Origin: Desulfocicer vacuolatum DSM 3385
GTDB lineage: Bacteria; Desulfobacterota; Desulfobacteria; Desulfobacterales; Desulfobacteraceae
NCBI RefSeq assembly: GCF_900176365.1
Contig: NZ_FWXY01000004.1
Location: forward strand, 1-64,000
DNA length: 64,000 bases
Direction of reading: 5' to 3'
Positions 35,694-45,357 of this stretch are shown here, in pieces. Under the pieces are notes generated by a model. That model was not told the DNA's origin and made no database searches. It saw only the letters and a program-made list of their open reading frames with translations. A program made the position numbers and the translations under genes. Position 1 is the stretch's first letter; each line of letters begins with the position of its first letter.

Positions 35694-36638
35694 TTAAAAT
35701 TTCGTGAGACATGTTGAGAATAAGCCTCTTGTGTGTGGCTCATTTGCTATTTTTCCCCTCATGGAATGGTTCATTTCAATGTGGATAAATCCTTTATGAC
35801 CGGCGGCCCTGAGGGTACGTCCAATGATGTTGCGGGTGCCCCCAAGCTCTTGTACATCATCCGGGTACAGGCGGATGTTGCCGGAGAGTTTCTGCTGCAG
35901 GCATTCCCGGCAGGCCTGGGCCCGGGCGCTTGTGTATCGGGTACCGGCGCTGATGATCATGTCCGACTCCCTGCCTTGCCCGGTTTTTCGTTTTTTGGCG
36001 GCAAAGCCATGGAGTTGTATCAGGCTTCCCCTGGGAAATGCCCTGATAAAGGCCTTTGTAAATGCTGTGAAAAAGGTGTCTGGTCGTGCAGCCATGTCCC
36101 AGTTTTCTTGCCTTTCAGGGGATGAATTTTCACTGTTTTTTTGTTTGTTTGCGGCTGTTTTATTTTTTTTTCTGTTGCCATACCGGTGTACGGAGTTAAA
36201 CAAGGTGGCGGCAAAATTGCCTTCTAAGGATAAGCGGATGCCGATCTGGCCGGTGAAGTGATCGTGAAACCCGTGGGGAATCATCAACACCCGGTTTGAC
36301 CGGGTATGCCCGGGAAAAATATACCCCCCCCTGCCGCTGCCATGGCCCGGGGCCTCCATGACAAGCAGAAAAATCTTGCCTGCATATGCTGTTTCAGAAA
36401 TGGAAAAGTGAAGCTTCTCCCATTCCTGGCCCATCTGTTTTCCCCGTTCCCCTTTTAACAGTCGGTAAAATAATGATTCCACCTGCTGAAGCTCCTCCGG
36501 GGAGGGGGGAATAAAAATATTATCTGCTTTTGTCTGCTTTAGATGGGCTTCCAGTGTATGATATGCGTCGTTGGCCGAACAAAACGGTGCCTGGAGCAGA
36601 CAAAGGGTCATGATGATTATCCATTGTTTAAAGGTCAT
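35694..36638 (-). CDS. Exported hydrolase-like protein of the polymer locus
   Basis: A 314-aa secreted protein (signal peptide MTFKQWIIIMTLCLLQAPFC and a few more residues). Possible metal or catalytic residues lie in IPHGFHDHFTGQIG (about 120-133), LIQLHGFAAKK and FIHIEMNHSMRGKI near the C-terminus, a layout resembling N-formylglutamate amidohydrolase or poly-gamma-glutamate hydrolase families. A degradative, trimming or release role on the polymer is inferred. The order of its segments also matches two degenerate domains in the PgsC-like protein. ATG 36638 has GGGAGG 7 nt upstream and overlaps the preceding gene by 11 nt. Confidence 0.6.
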   Translation of the reverse strand: MTFKQWIIIMTLCLLQAPFCSANDAYHTLEAHLKQTKADNIFIPPSPEELQQVESLFYRLLKGERGKQMGQEWEKLHFSISETAYAGKIFLLVMEAPGHGSGRGGYIFPGHTRSNRVLMIPHGFHDHFTGQIGIRLSLEGNFAATLFNSVHRYGNRKKNKTAANKQKNSENSSPERQENWDMAARPDTFFTAFTKAFIRAFPRGSLIQLHGFAAKKRKTGQGRESDMIISAGTRYTSARAQACRECLQQKLSGNIRLYPDDVQELGGTRNIIGRTLRAAGHKGFIHIEMNHSMRGKIANEPHTRGLFSTCLTKF

Positions 36639-39120
36639 GGTTTGCCTCCCGGAAAAGTTTTCGCATGGGATGCTCACCCGGTGTCACCCTGTAGGGCACC
36701 ACATATCCCCTTGAACCTTTTTCCAGCATCATTTTAATGGTGTAATTGCCGGGTTTGAGGTCTGATCCCAGGGGAATAAAGCAGTGCTGCCATGATCCCA
36801 GCGGGGGGGGAGAGGTGTTGAGGACATAGACCGGGCCATTGTTATCAGAACGGACACTGTATCGTCTTGCAAGCAGAGTTAATTTATCATAGGGGCCTTC
36901 GGTTCCCCCCCCCGGGGCTTGAATGGTGACCTTGAATTGTAATCGCTGTGAATTGTTCCCCGGGAAAAAAAGGGCCAGGGACAGGGTCTCATCCCCGGGG
37001 GAAACCTTGGTGTAGTTCAGATGTATTCCCCGCTGGGTCAGGGGATGGGCAAATCTGAGAAAATATCCGGCATCCCGGGACTGGATGAGATTGATAAAGA
37101 CTTTAACAGGTTTGGAACTGTGGATGCGCATCACATGCTTTCCCGGGGAAACAGGGGGCAGGGTCAAGGTGCCAGAAGCGCCCATGAGGGCTTCCCGGTG
37201 GTGGGTTTTGCCGTCCAGTATCACTTTGATCTCAAAGGGGTGTGAACTGTTTTTGCCATAAAATATCAACCGGGGTCCCATGGTTCTGAGGGCTGCCGGG
37301 GCTTTAAACGTCACTGTTACGGGCCGGTTAAGGGCAATGGGCTTGAAGTTTGATACAAGGGCGCTGTCACGCCGGTATGTTTTTTGCTCCGAAGGGACCA
37401 GTAAATAATAGCCTTTTGCATTGTTTTCCGGTTCAAAGGTTTCCCACTTGAAATTACCGGCAATGATATCCCGGTTGATTGTGGGGGGCCGGGGCCGGGT
37501 GTGGATCACAGTGGATGCCATGGGAAAGACAGTGGCATCCCTTTCCAGGGGGCGTATGGGAAACCAGGTTGCCCGGGGCTTTTCCTGTGCATCGTCTGCT
37601 GGATAATAATCCTCCGGTACCCGGGTGAATTTTACCATGCCCGGAGGTCTGTTGTGGCCATTGACAAGCAATGGGGCCGGTGAGGAAAATTGTATGTATC
37701 CCACCCCGGGAGGGAGTTTAAAATGAAAAACCAATGGATCTGATAAAATGGTCGGGGTGCCGTTTTCCACCAGGCGGTCATACAGGGACGGGGTCAAAGC
37801 AAGGGGGACGGTCTTCTTTTTCAGCACATTGCCCGTGGTGTCAAGCAGGGTGTAATCAAGGCGGGTGTCCACAGGTTCAAAGACGGTCATCTGTGTTCTG
37901 ACACTTGCCCGAAACGGGGTAAACGCCCCTCCCCGGCCACGGGATATCCGGTAGGTCAAAGGGGTGGCGGCATCCACGGGCCATACCCGCAATGTAGAGG
38001 GGGACGGGGTGATATCCACTTCCGGGTCTTTGTCAATTTGATGAATTAATACACTGACCCCTTGATCACAACTTAATTCCATGATGCCGGGAGAAAAATG
38101 TTTAATATAGTGGGTATCCGCCCCTTTCCATGGGATGTTCCATTCCAGGGTTTTTTGTTTTTTCCCAAACCATTTTAATGTGATGGAAGGAGGGAAGGAG
38201 GGTGTCATCATGTCCGGGGCCTGGAAAAACGATAATTTCAGGTCAAGCCCCTGTTCCGGGATGGGCAGAGTGACCCTTAGGTGTTCATCCATGGCAATAC
38301 CCCTGGTCCGGGCTGCGGGCAACACCGGGATATCTTCAACCTCTTTTAAGACATACAGTCTGCGGGTAACATAATCAATCCCCTCCGATCCCACAGGGGC
38401 CAGGGGCCGCCAGGCCCTGCGGACAAGGTTTTTTGTTTCTGCTTCGGTTAAAAATTCAGTGGGATAAATATTGCCCCGGGCAAGTTTTGTTTTTTTTGCT
38501 TTTCCTGTGCGTTTCCAAAGGTGTTCCAGTTTTGCCTTGCCCACGGTTTCAGAAAAATAAAGTCGCATGACCACATCTGAAACAATGGCATCTTTCCGAA
38601 AAAGGCGAAAGCGTGCCTTGAGATTCTGTGTGTGCGGTATTCCCTTTAAATCCAGGTTAATAACCCTGCCGTCGCCGGGGATCAGGGCATGATCAAAATA
38701 ATAACTTGCCGTGGTTCCCTGGCCCAGGGCAGGATCGCCGTACAGGGTAATGGCGGTGTGCTGGTGATACACCCCGGATTTAAGGATGTTATTTTCTTTG
38801 TCAAGAATCTCAAATGCCAGGGCATAATGAATGGGTGTATTTTTATCATATGCAGCGTCTTTGGCCATGTTGGCCGTGGTGATGATCTTGATGGCATCGG
38901 TTCCCGGAGGAAGTTCAAACTGTGTCCATGGTTTTTGTGCCAGGGTATAGCACAGGCTTATTTTTGCCTCTGGATGTTTAAGGTGGGTGATCAGTTTGTC
39001 TTTTAATTTTGCATAAAAGGGGTGTGATGCCATGGCGGCTGTGCAACAGACCATTAGCATTACCATTGAAAAAAATGGGAGCAGGTAAAATTTTTTCACT
39101 GTTTTTTCCATTCCAGCCAT
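36628..39120 (-). CDS. Exported beta-rich protein of the polymer locus, function unknown
   Basis: An 830-aa protein with a signal peptide (FYLLPFFSMVMLMVCCTAAMA). The rest is mostly predicted beta structure with no membrane segment, so it is probably periplasmic. The segment PGKHVMRIHSSKPVKVFI resembles phrases in the 1931-aa exporter (PRGKHTLTLHSRAGL), suggesting a shared beta-sandwich domain. No catalytic motif was recognised. A chaperone, scaffold or polymer-binding role between the inner-membrane synthase and outer-membrane exporter is possible. ATG 39120 has GGAAGA 5 nt upstream and lies within the end of the PgsC-like gene (25-nt overlap). Confidence 0.6.
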   Translation of the reverse strand: MAGMEKTVKKFYLLPFFSMVMLMVCCTAAMASHPFYAKLKDKLITHLKHPEAKISLCYTLAQKPWTQFELPPGTDAIKIITTANMAKDAAYDKNTPIHYALAFEILDKENNILKSGVYHQHTAITLYGDPALGQGTTASYYFDHALIPGDGRVINLDLKGIPHTQNLKARFRLFRKDAIVSDVVMRLYFSETVGKAKLEHLWKRTGKAKKTKLARGNIYPTEFLTEAETKNLVRRAWRPLAPVGSEGIDYVTRRLYVLKEVEDIPVLPAARTRGIAMDEHLRVTLPIPEQGLDLKLSFFQAPDMMTPSFPPSITLKWFGKKQKTLEWNIPWKGADTHYIKHFSPGIMELSCDQGVSVLIHQIDKDPEVDITPSPSTLRVWPVDAATPLTYRISRGRGGAFTPFRASVRTQMTVFEPVDTRLDYTLLDTTGNVLKKKTVPLALTPSLYDRLVENGTPTILSDPLVFHFKLPPGVGYIQFSSPAPLLVNGHNRPPGMVKFTRVPEDYYPADDAQEKPRATWFPIRPLERDATVFPMASTVIHTRPRPPTINRDIIAGNFKWETFEPENNAKGYYLLVPSEQKTYRRDSALVSNFKPIALNRPVTVTFKAPAALRTMGPRLIFYGKNSSHPFEIKVILDGKTHHREALMGASGTLTLPPVSPGKHVMRIHSSKPVKVFINLIQSRDAGYFLRFAHPLTQRGIHLNYTKVSPGDETLSLALFFPGNNSQRLQFKVTIQAPGGGTEGPYDKLTLLARRYSVRSDNNGPVYVLNTSPPPLGSWQHCFIPLGSDLKPGNYTIKMMLEKGSRGYVVPYRVTPGEHPMRKLFREANHDL

Positions 39121-42100
39121 GGGATTCTTCCATCAACATAATGGGATATGGTGTTCAAGTCCACATTTTCAGGATTGATAACCAACTGTGTGTTTTCATC
39201 CCTTGGAAAGAGATTGACCACCGCAGTCAGTCGGTCCGTGTTTTGGAATATCAATAAAAAACTTTGTTTTGAATTAAGGTCAATGACCCGTTCATATGTG
39301 AGATGGGGCCATTGATGCATGATATTATCAAGCACAATGATATCATGGGTTTTTATGTAGGCCGACATCAGGGATTTATACCCCCGGGGCAATGGCAAGC
39401 TCATTTTTTTCATGCCATGCACCACCGTAAAAAGATCGGCTTCCCGGGTGTCGATGCCCAATGCAAGGAATTGATTGGCATGTATGGTGTTATCTGTCTG
39501 CTGTCGAAAGTGGGCCCGGAGTTCGGGGGAGAGCCATATGGTGCCAAATTCTTTATTTTGGGAATGATCAAGATACATGGCCTGGGGGCTTTTGCCCACC
39601 TCATAACCGGCAGTGCCCGGAGAGCCGTCCAAAAGTTTAACCCTGAGACCGTTTTTCTCTAAGGAGGTGATCAAGTCACGGGTCAGGTCATTGAGGGTGC
39701 TGAACAATTTTACCCCGGATTTTAAGGCCAGCAGAACATCTGTGTCGGGCAGGGCGGTTCCCATGGCCCTGCACTGGACGACCATCAACGGGGCATCGCC
39801 GTTTTCTCTGATAATCACCTGGTTCACCAGTGTATAGATGCTCTCCTTGTTTTTCATGCGTATGATATCTGATGAACCATCCCGGTTGGTCAGGGGATGG
39901 GCTGTACTGATCATGAGACATTTTGCCTTGATTCGCTCAAAAAGTGCAACAGAATATTCAAAAACATTTATTTCCGACAACGGCCGGGGGACCTGAATGA
40001 TATAAGGATTTGACGGTCCAAGGCGAAAAATATAGCTGCCCCGGAATCGTTTTGTACCCATACCCTCTTTTTCCGATAAAATCAGATAATCCTGCCCCGA
40101 TGTTTTGTGATGATATTGAATGATTTCATAACCCATGACAGCACAGGAGGTATTTAAGGCATTTAATTCACTTAAGGCCTCTGGAGACCAGCTGTTTTGC
40201 GTGTACATTTCCCGGGATATGTTCACAAGGGGAGTTAAAATTTCATGGTCAAAAAAGAGCAGTTCCTCAAATTTCGGGGGAATATATAGATCTGTTCCCT
40301 TTTTTGCGATGTTTTCCTTTCCCCGGAGCAACCAGTCCTGGAGATACCCCACAATACTCTGTTCCCTTATTTCAAAGGGAAGGTCTTTGCTTGCAAAGGG
40401 TGGTTTAAACATTAAATCCCTTGCCTGGGTTCGGTTTAAAATCAACTCTGCAAAACCGGAATGGGCCGTATCTGCCAGAATGTTTTTAAACGGGGAGCGT
40501 CCCCAGTTGATGCGAAATTCACCAATGATCTTTTCCAGCGCCACAAGATTAAGCCCCGAAGGCAGCGATGATTTCACCCAGAGCATGGAATCAATGAGGG
40601 GTTGATCGGTAAATATGGGGGCGGAGCGTTTGCCTGTGAATACCCGGATGGTTTTGGCTGTGTGGCCCCTGATCTGGAGAATATTGGTGTTGGAAACAAG
40701 TCGCTGGAACATGGAAAACAGGCTGGAATGGGTTTTAAGAATGTCTGATGAGCCGTCATCATTGGTTTTTAGACCAGAGCCGCCCAGGGCAAGAGCCCGG
40801 GCATTAAATGATGTAAACAGCCAGGTTCCGGCCTCCAGGGTGCCCCATTCGTCCAGGGGGGCCGGTACTTCAATGAGCATGGCATTGCCCGGGGTCATGT
40901 TAAATACATAGCTTCCCCATCCCTTTTGCGGTGTGTGTTCATACAGGTAGATATAATTGTTTTCCACGGTGGTCATGGTGTAGTTGATGGCGCTGAGGAG
41001 TTTTTTTGCTCCCTGGAGACTTTTGTCGTCTTTTGTACGGATATGGTGTTCAATGGCCTTTATGGCTTCGGAGAAGATTTCCAGATCCCGGGGCAGGGGA
41101 GGAGCATAGGCGTTTTTTTCCAGGGTGGCAAACAACTTCACCCGATCCGTTTTCAGCACATCAATGAGCCGTTTGTCCTGCAAGGATTTTGGCGGTTGGG
41201 GCACTTGGGTGAACAATTGGGTGGTCAGGGAAAAGATGTTGGGAACAAAGGTAATGCCAAAGCCAATGGCGCTGGCCACAATCACCGCCGCCAATGAGGT
41301 TTGAAGGGTGGCCCTTGTCACCCGCAACGCAATATTTTTATCGTGCATTTTAACGGCCAGGAGGGTGGTGAGAAGGTACCCAAACCCATAAAAATCAGTT
41401 ACTTTGTATTGGGGAAACCACCAGATGATGGCCCAACCTGCAAGCAGTTTATACAAAAAGCCAATATTAAAAAAAAGAAGGGTTTTCCGGGCCCCTTCCA
41501 TGTTGGCTTCCTTGAAAAAAGAAAGTTTTAATGTCAGGGAGGCACAGATCAGAATCACAAAGGTTTCAAGAAACGTGTATATCAGCTTTTCCGGCTGGTA
41601 CCATTGCAGGGCCAGCAATGACGGAATTAAAATACCACTGTAATCCCATCCATAGCGAAGGTTCATCCGGGAGGCCACAACCGAGGTGGTCAAAAGGATA
41701 ATATAGGCCTTGGGGCTGGAGAGCATGGAGGCTGCCATGTCTTCGTACATGTAGACGATGTTGCCCATATTAAAATTGGTAAAGCCAATTAAAACATATC
41801 TGACAATGAGATAGGTGGCAGCAAGGGTTATAAATGCTGGAAATATCCCTTTTTTAAACCCCGGTTTCCACAATTGATTGGCAAGCAGGGCCACCACAAT
41901 TAAACCAAAGCTGTGGAGATTATTCCGATAATCAAACACAATCCCCAGGCGTGTGGTTACATACTCTCCTGCCAGGGGTAAAACAATCATATCAAAGATC
42001 AATCGCACAATGACGCTCATCAACAGCAGGGCAAAGAAGCGGTCCCTTCCAAAAAAGCTGCTCCACCGCCCCAGGCCGGAGAGGTATTCTGAATAAAACC

Positions 42101-42326
42101 ACACCAGAAAATAGGTGATCACGGCTTCAAATATAATAACAGCGGCAGAGAGCGGTTTTATCATGAAAAGTGGGATCAGGTACCCGGGGACAACCAGACC
42201 ACTCAATACCCAGCCCAGTCTGAGATTGAAAAAACAGGTGACACACACCCCCACCCACACCGTGGTTGTCACGGAATTGGCAAGGCTTCCCGGTGGAAAT
42301 AAGGTCAGTGAAAAAGATTCAAGCAT
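39096..42326 (-). CDS. pgsC: PgsC/CapC-type membrane protein with two PgsC-like units and duplicated hydrolase-like domains
   Basis: A 1076-aa protein; PgsC is normally about 150 aa. Residues about 15-180 match PgsC closely: GWVLSGLVVPGYLIPLF, GRDRFFALLLMSVIVRLIFD, and SFGLIVVALLANQLWKPG. A second unit follows at about 200-380 (RYGWDYSGILIPSLLALQW). The remaining about 680 residues are extracytoplasmic or cytoplasmic and contain two related domains, each with a GSYxF, N-x3-IxVPxPL and NxDGSSDI pattern (about 470-650 and 745-930). These follow the layout of the neighbouring hydrolase-like protein but lack its histidines. ATG 42326 overlaps the sensor gene stop by 8 nt (ATGCTTGA). It likely anchors the synthase and forms the membrane path. 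Confidence 0.78.
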   Translation of the reverse strand: MLESFSLTLFPPGSLANSVTTTVWVGVCVTCFFNLRLGWVLSGLVVPGYLIPLFMIKPLSAAVIIFEAVITYFLVWFYSEYLSGLGRWSSFFGRDRFFALLLMSVIVRLIFDMIVLPLAGEYVTTRLGIVFDYRNNLHSFGLIVVALLANQLWKPGFKKGIFPAFITLAATYLIVRYVLIGFTNFNMGNIVYMYEDMAASMLSSPKAYIILLTTSVVASRMNLRYGWDYSGILIPSLLALQWYQPEKLIYTFLETFVILICASLTLKLSFFKEANMEGARKTLLFFNIGFLYKLLAGWAIIWWFPQYKVTDFYGFGYLLTTLLAVKMHDKNIALRVTRATLQTSLAAVIVASAIGFGITFVPNIFSLTTQLFTQVPQPPKSLQDKRLIDVLKTDRVKLFATLEKNAYAPPLPRDLEIFSEAIKAIEHHIRTKDDKSLQGAKKLLSAINYTMTTVENNYIYLYEHTPQKGWGSYVFNMTPGNAMLIEVPAPLDEWGTLEAGTWLFTSFNARALALGGSGLKTNDDGSSDILKTHSSLFSMFQRLVSNTNILQIRGHTAKTIRVFTGKRSAPIFTDQPLIDSMLWVKSSLPSGLNLVALEKIIGEFRINWGRSPFKNILADTAHSGFAELILNRTQARDLMFKPPFASKDLPFEIREQSIVGYLQDWLLRGKENIAKKGTDLYIPPKFEELLFFDHEILTPLVNISREMYTQNSWSPEALSELNALNTSCAVMGYEIIQYHHKTSGQDYLILSEKEGMGTKRFRGSYIFRLGPSNPYIIQVPRPLSEINVFEYSVALFERIKAKCLMISTAHPLTNRDGSSDIIRMKNKESIYTLVNQVIIRENGDAPLMVVQCRAMGTALPDTDVLLALKSGVKLFSTLNDLTRDLITSLEKNGLRVKLLDGSPGTAGYEVGKSPQAMYLDHSQNKEFGTIWLSPELRAHFRQQTDNTIHANQFLALGIDTREADLFTVVHGMKKMSLPLPRGYKSLMSAYIKTHDIIVLDNIMHQWPHLTYERVIDLNSKQSFLLIFQNTDRLTAVVNLFPRDENTQLVINPENVDLNTISHYVDGRIPWLEWKKQ

Positions 42327-45033
42327 GGCGAGGTGTCCGTCTTCTTTCTTTAAATTCAATGAGCCGGAGATGAAATTCAATGCCATCTCCCACACCGCTT
42401 TTACCGGTGAGCTCCCCCTTCCATCTTTTCAGTGTGGGAAGCATTTCATGGAGCGTTTTAAATGCCTTGGAATCGGTTAAATGTTTTGAGGACAAGTAGC
42501 GCTGAAAATCTTCATCGGGCATGCCATACCCTGAGTTATAAAGTATATACAATAAATGATTTTTCCGGGACTCCACCTTGATGTGTATTGTGGTTTCCTC
42601 GTAGGCATCCTGTAGAAGGATAAAAAGTAAGGAAGTAAAAATTTTTTTTAAATCTAATGGGTTGGCTATGGTCATATTTGGCATTGTATCTGGTTTGACA
42701 TCAAAGATAAGTTGTCTTTTGGCCGCCTCTTCCCCCATGCTTCCCATGGCAGCGGTGAGAATTTTCATGATAATGATAGGAAATAGCTGGCGATTTTCAG
42801 AAAAAATATCTTTTCCCATGTAATCGTCAAGTTCATTCATAAAATCTATCATATCTTCTTTTTTACCTTTAAGGCTTTTAACCAGGTCCTTTTTTTCATC
42901 GGCAACCATGTCATTTTCTTCAAGCATCATGCATGCGTTCGTGATGGACTCCACCCCATCTTTAAGACGAGCGTTGCTGCGTTGGAAAAAATCTGCTTTT
43001 AGACTGATAAAATCCTTGATGTCAGTTACGTCATTCATTTCAAAGAGTATACCATGAAGATCAAATGGGTAGGCTTCATCTTTGAGAAAATTCTTTTTTT
43101 CATCAATTAAGGGACGGATGGTAAGCATATAAGCTTTTTTATGATTTGTTATATTTACTGGCAGATTGACATTGTCGTGATTTAAAATAATTTGATTAAG
43201 CAGATTTCTAATTTCTTCTGTCGAATGATTTGTTAGCTGTACAGCAAGGTCCAGGGCACTCATTTTAAATGGCGTTGTAATGTTTATTTTTTTTAGGGTT
43301 TGAATCATACCTTCATTTATATGGGTCACTTGGCCGAAAATATCATATAAAACAATGGCGGATGCCAGTGAATTAAAAACAAGGTCCAAGACTGAAAGGC
43401 GCCGCCCAAGCATGCGGATGGTATTGCTGACTTCCTGGTAAAGATTTTCCTTTGCCTCAAGGCGTAATATTTTATTTATCACTTTCTTTTTGCCTGCTTG
43501 TGCAATACGCCATTTTGCTCGTTTGTAAAGTATTTCAGCTATTTCCAACGCAAAACGTTGGATTGCGGGAAGAAGATTGTTGATTTCATCGGCGTTGCTG
43601 GATGAGATGACAAAGGCCCAAAATCCTTGAATTTGTCCTTCAAAAATCAGTGGGACTATATATTGTTCATCCTCTTTTTTGACTTTTTTAAAGTATGATT
43701 TAATTTGAATGGGACTATTTTCTTCAATGGCAGTGGAATATGGGGTTCTTTCATAATCTCTGCGTCTTTCTTCAATATCTTTAATGGAGGTGTTCAGTGC
43801 AATTATCTCCTTTACCCGGTGGTCGTTTCTTACCTTTTCCAAAAAGATGACCCGTTCAAGGTTTAGAGTTTGGTTTACCATGTTTATTACACTGGTCCAA
43901 TAATCCTTGGATGCATAAAAGCCAGTGGGCAAAAAGTGTTTTTGCATCTGGTTGGATCGGGCGAGAATCATTTTTTTTAAAAATTCAGTTTTTGAGACAT
44001 AGGTCCTCAAAAAGATAAAGTTAATTACAATAGCTTCGGTGATAATAATTTCAAATAAAGGTGGCCAAAACAGTGTGTATGATAATATAAACCAGTTTAA
44101 AACAAAGGATGCTACGAAAAAAAGTATTGTAAAGATAAAAGCCATGGTGCCATTGAGCAGGGTATAGGCGGTGAGTCCAAGAATGGTAATCAAGATTATA
44201 AACAATAAAGTTGTCAAGGGGCGAGAGCAGGTGATTGGCTTTTGTTCTATGAGTGTATCCAGTATATATCCATGATATTCCACCAGGGAAATGCTATTTT
44301 TCCCCGAATGGATGGGGGTTTGGAAACCTGGTGAGTTTGGCATTTTTTTCAATCCAATGATGATACTGCGATTTTTAACCAATTCTGCAATAACATTGCC
44401 AGATAAGGTTTTTTCAAAGTCAATATTGGGAAGCTTTGTCATGGCTCCCATGAAATTAATTGAAAATATATCTTCTTCGGGTAGCCCATGAATACCCCGT
44501 TTTGTTGCCGCCTCCATGAGAAAACTGGGGGTTTTTTGATGATTGATATTAAAATAGCTTCTCCCCATGCGGTGGACACCATAATGATCTGGGGGTATTT
44601 CATAGGGTGCCATAACAATTTGTTTGCCCCGGGCCTGGGAAGGGATGGGGGCAAATTGTTCTGATTCTGTGGGGTCTTTGGGTTTAAACAATTGTCTGCC
44701 AAAAATGACGTTTTCCATGGCAGCGGCTGTGTCATAAAAATTTTCAGATACCATGGGAGGAAAGAAAGAAAAGATAACCTGACTGACCCCGGCGTTTTTA
44801 AGACGGGTAAGGATTGTGAGCCACTCCTTGTCTCCCTGGTGGTGCTGATCATAGCTTACCTCCATGATCATCACCTTTTCGGCGTTATGCGTGGAGGCTG
44901 GCTGGAGTTTGACAAAGGCGTCATAAAAAATATTGTTGGGAAAATTAAAAAAACCTGCCAGACTCAGGACCCACACCAGAAGAACGGTTGTAAAACCCAT
45001 ATATACGGCAATATATCTTGGTTTTTTGTCCAT
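42319..45033 (-). CDS. CHASE2-domain membrane sensor with PAS domain and degenerate histidine-kinase-like end
   Basis: A 904-aa protein. One membrane segment at about 8-28 is followed by a CHASE2-like extracytoplasmic domain (EKVMIMEVSYDQHHQGDKEW to GYILDTLIEQKPI) and about three membrane segments at 275-345. Then come a GAF-like region, a PAS domain (about 580-690), a helical dimerisation stretch and a C-terminal HATPase-like fold. The kinase landmarks are eroded: no H-box, the N box reads LLFILLQDAYEE, and the G1 box YNSGYGMP lacks its Asp. It probably senses and signals by contact rather than phosphorylation. ATG 45033 has GAGGGA upstream; ATG 45060 lacks a site. It is the first gene of the polymer locus. 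Confidence 0.7.
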   Translation of the reverse strand: MDKKPRYIAVYMGFTTVLLVWVLSLAGFFNFPNNIFYDAFVKLQPASTHNAEKVMIMEVSYDQHHQGDKEWLTILTRLKNAGVSQVIFSFFPPMVSENFYDTAAAMENVIFGRQLFKPKDPTESEQFAPIPSQARGKQIVMAPYEIPPDHYGVHRMGRSYFNINHQKTPSFLMEAATKRGIHGLPEEDIFSINFMGAMTKLPNIDFEKTLSGNVIAELVKNRSIIIGLKKMPNSPGFQTPIHSGKNSISLVEYHGYILDTLIEQKPITCSRPLTTLLFIILITILGLTAYTLLNGTMAFIFTILFFVASFVLNWFILSYTLFWPPLFEIIITEAIVINFIFLRTYVSKTEFLKKMILARSNQMQKHFLPTGFYASKDYWTSVINMVNQTLNLERVIFLEKVRNDHRVKEIIALNTSIKDIEERRRDYERTPYSTAIEENSPIQIKSYFKKVKKEDEQYIVPLIFEGQIQGFWAFVISSSNADEINNLLPAIQRFALEIAEILYKRAKWRIAQAGKKKVINKILRLEAKENLYQEVSNTIRMLGRRLSVLDLVFNSLASAIVLYDIFGQVTHINEGMIQTLKKINITTPFKMSALDLAVQLTNHSTEEIRNLLNQIILNHDNVNLPVNITNHKKAYMLTIRPLIDEKKNFLKDEAYPFDLHGILFEMNDVTDIKDFISLKADFFQRSNARLKDGVESITNACMMLEENDMVADEKKDLVKSLKGKKEDMIDFMNELDDYMGKDIFSENRQLFPIIIMKILTAAMGSMGEEAAKRQLIFDVKPDTMPNMTIANPLDLKKIFTSLLFILLQDAYEETTIHIKVESRKNHLLYILYNSGYGMPDEDFQRYLSSKHLTDSKAFKTLHEMLPTLKRWKGELTGKSGVGDGIEFHLRLIEFKERRRTPRHA

Positions 45034-45073
45034 TGTGCTGTTTCCCTCTTCAAGATCCATTTTTATAATTGCC

Positions 45074-45201
45074 AGAATCGGGTCAGAATACGGTCTGCCC
45101 GTGGCGGTTTATATGAAATACTCCGCAAACCGGGAGTGTATTTCAAGCTTTGTTGTGGGCAGAACCGGATCCGAATACGGTCCGCCCGTGGCGGTTATAT
45201 A
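45074..45201 (+). repeat. R1 repeats, half copy plus full copy in tandem
   Basis: A half copy (45074-45111) runs into a full copy (45111-45201), sharing the GTTTATATGAAATACTCCGC junction. They lie upstream of the polymer locus, directly before its first gene, so any promoter must be within or beyond them. Confidence 0.9.
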
Positions 45202-45357
45202 GAAGAATATATGCCCGGACGAACATAACGAATAAAAAAGATGTACCATACCGATTCAATGCCTGCTTTTTCGATATTGTGACATGAAAAAAGTATATGT
45301 GATACAAAAAAATGGTTTTTGGGGGGCATTTTTCATGTTTATGATTGCGAAGTTTTT

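Noticed and set aside
35694-36638. A housekeeping N-formylglutamate amidohydrolase
   Set aside because: It has a signal peptide and sits inside the polymer locus with matching domains in PgsC, so a cytoplasmic histidine-degradation role is unlikely.
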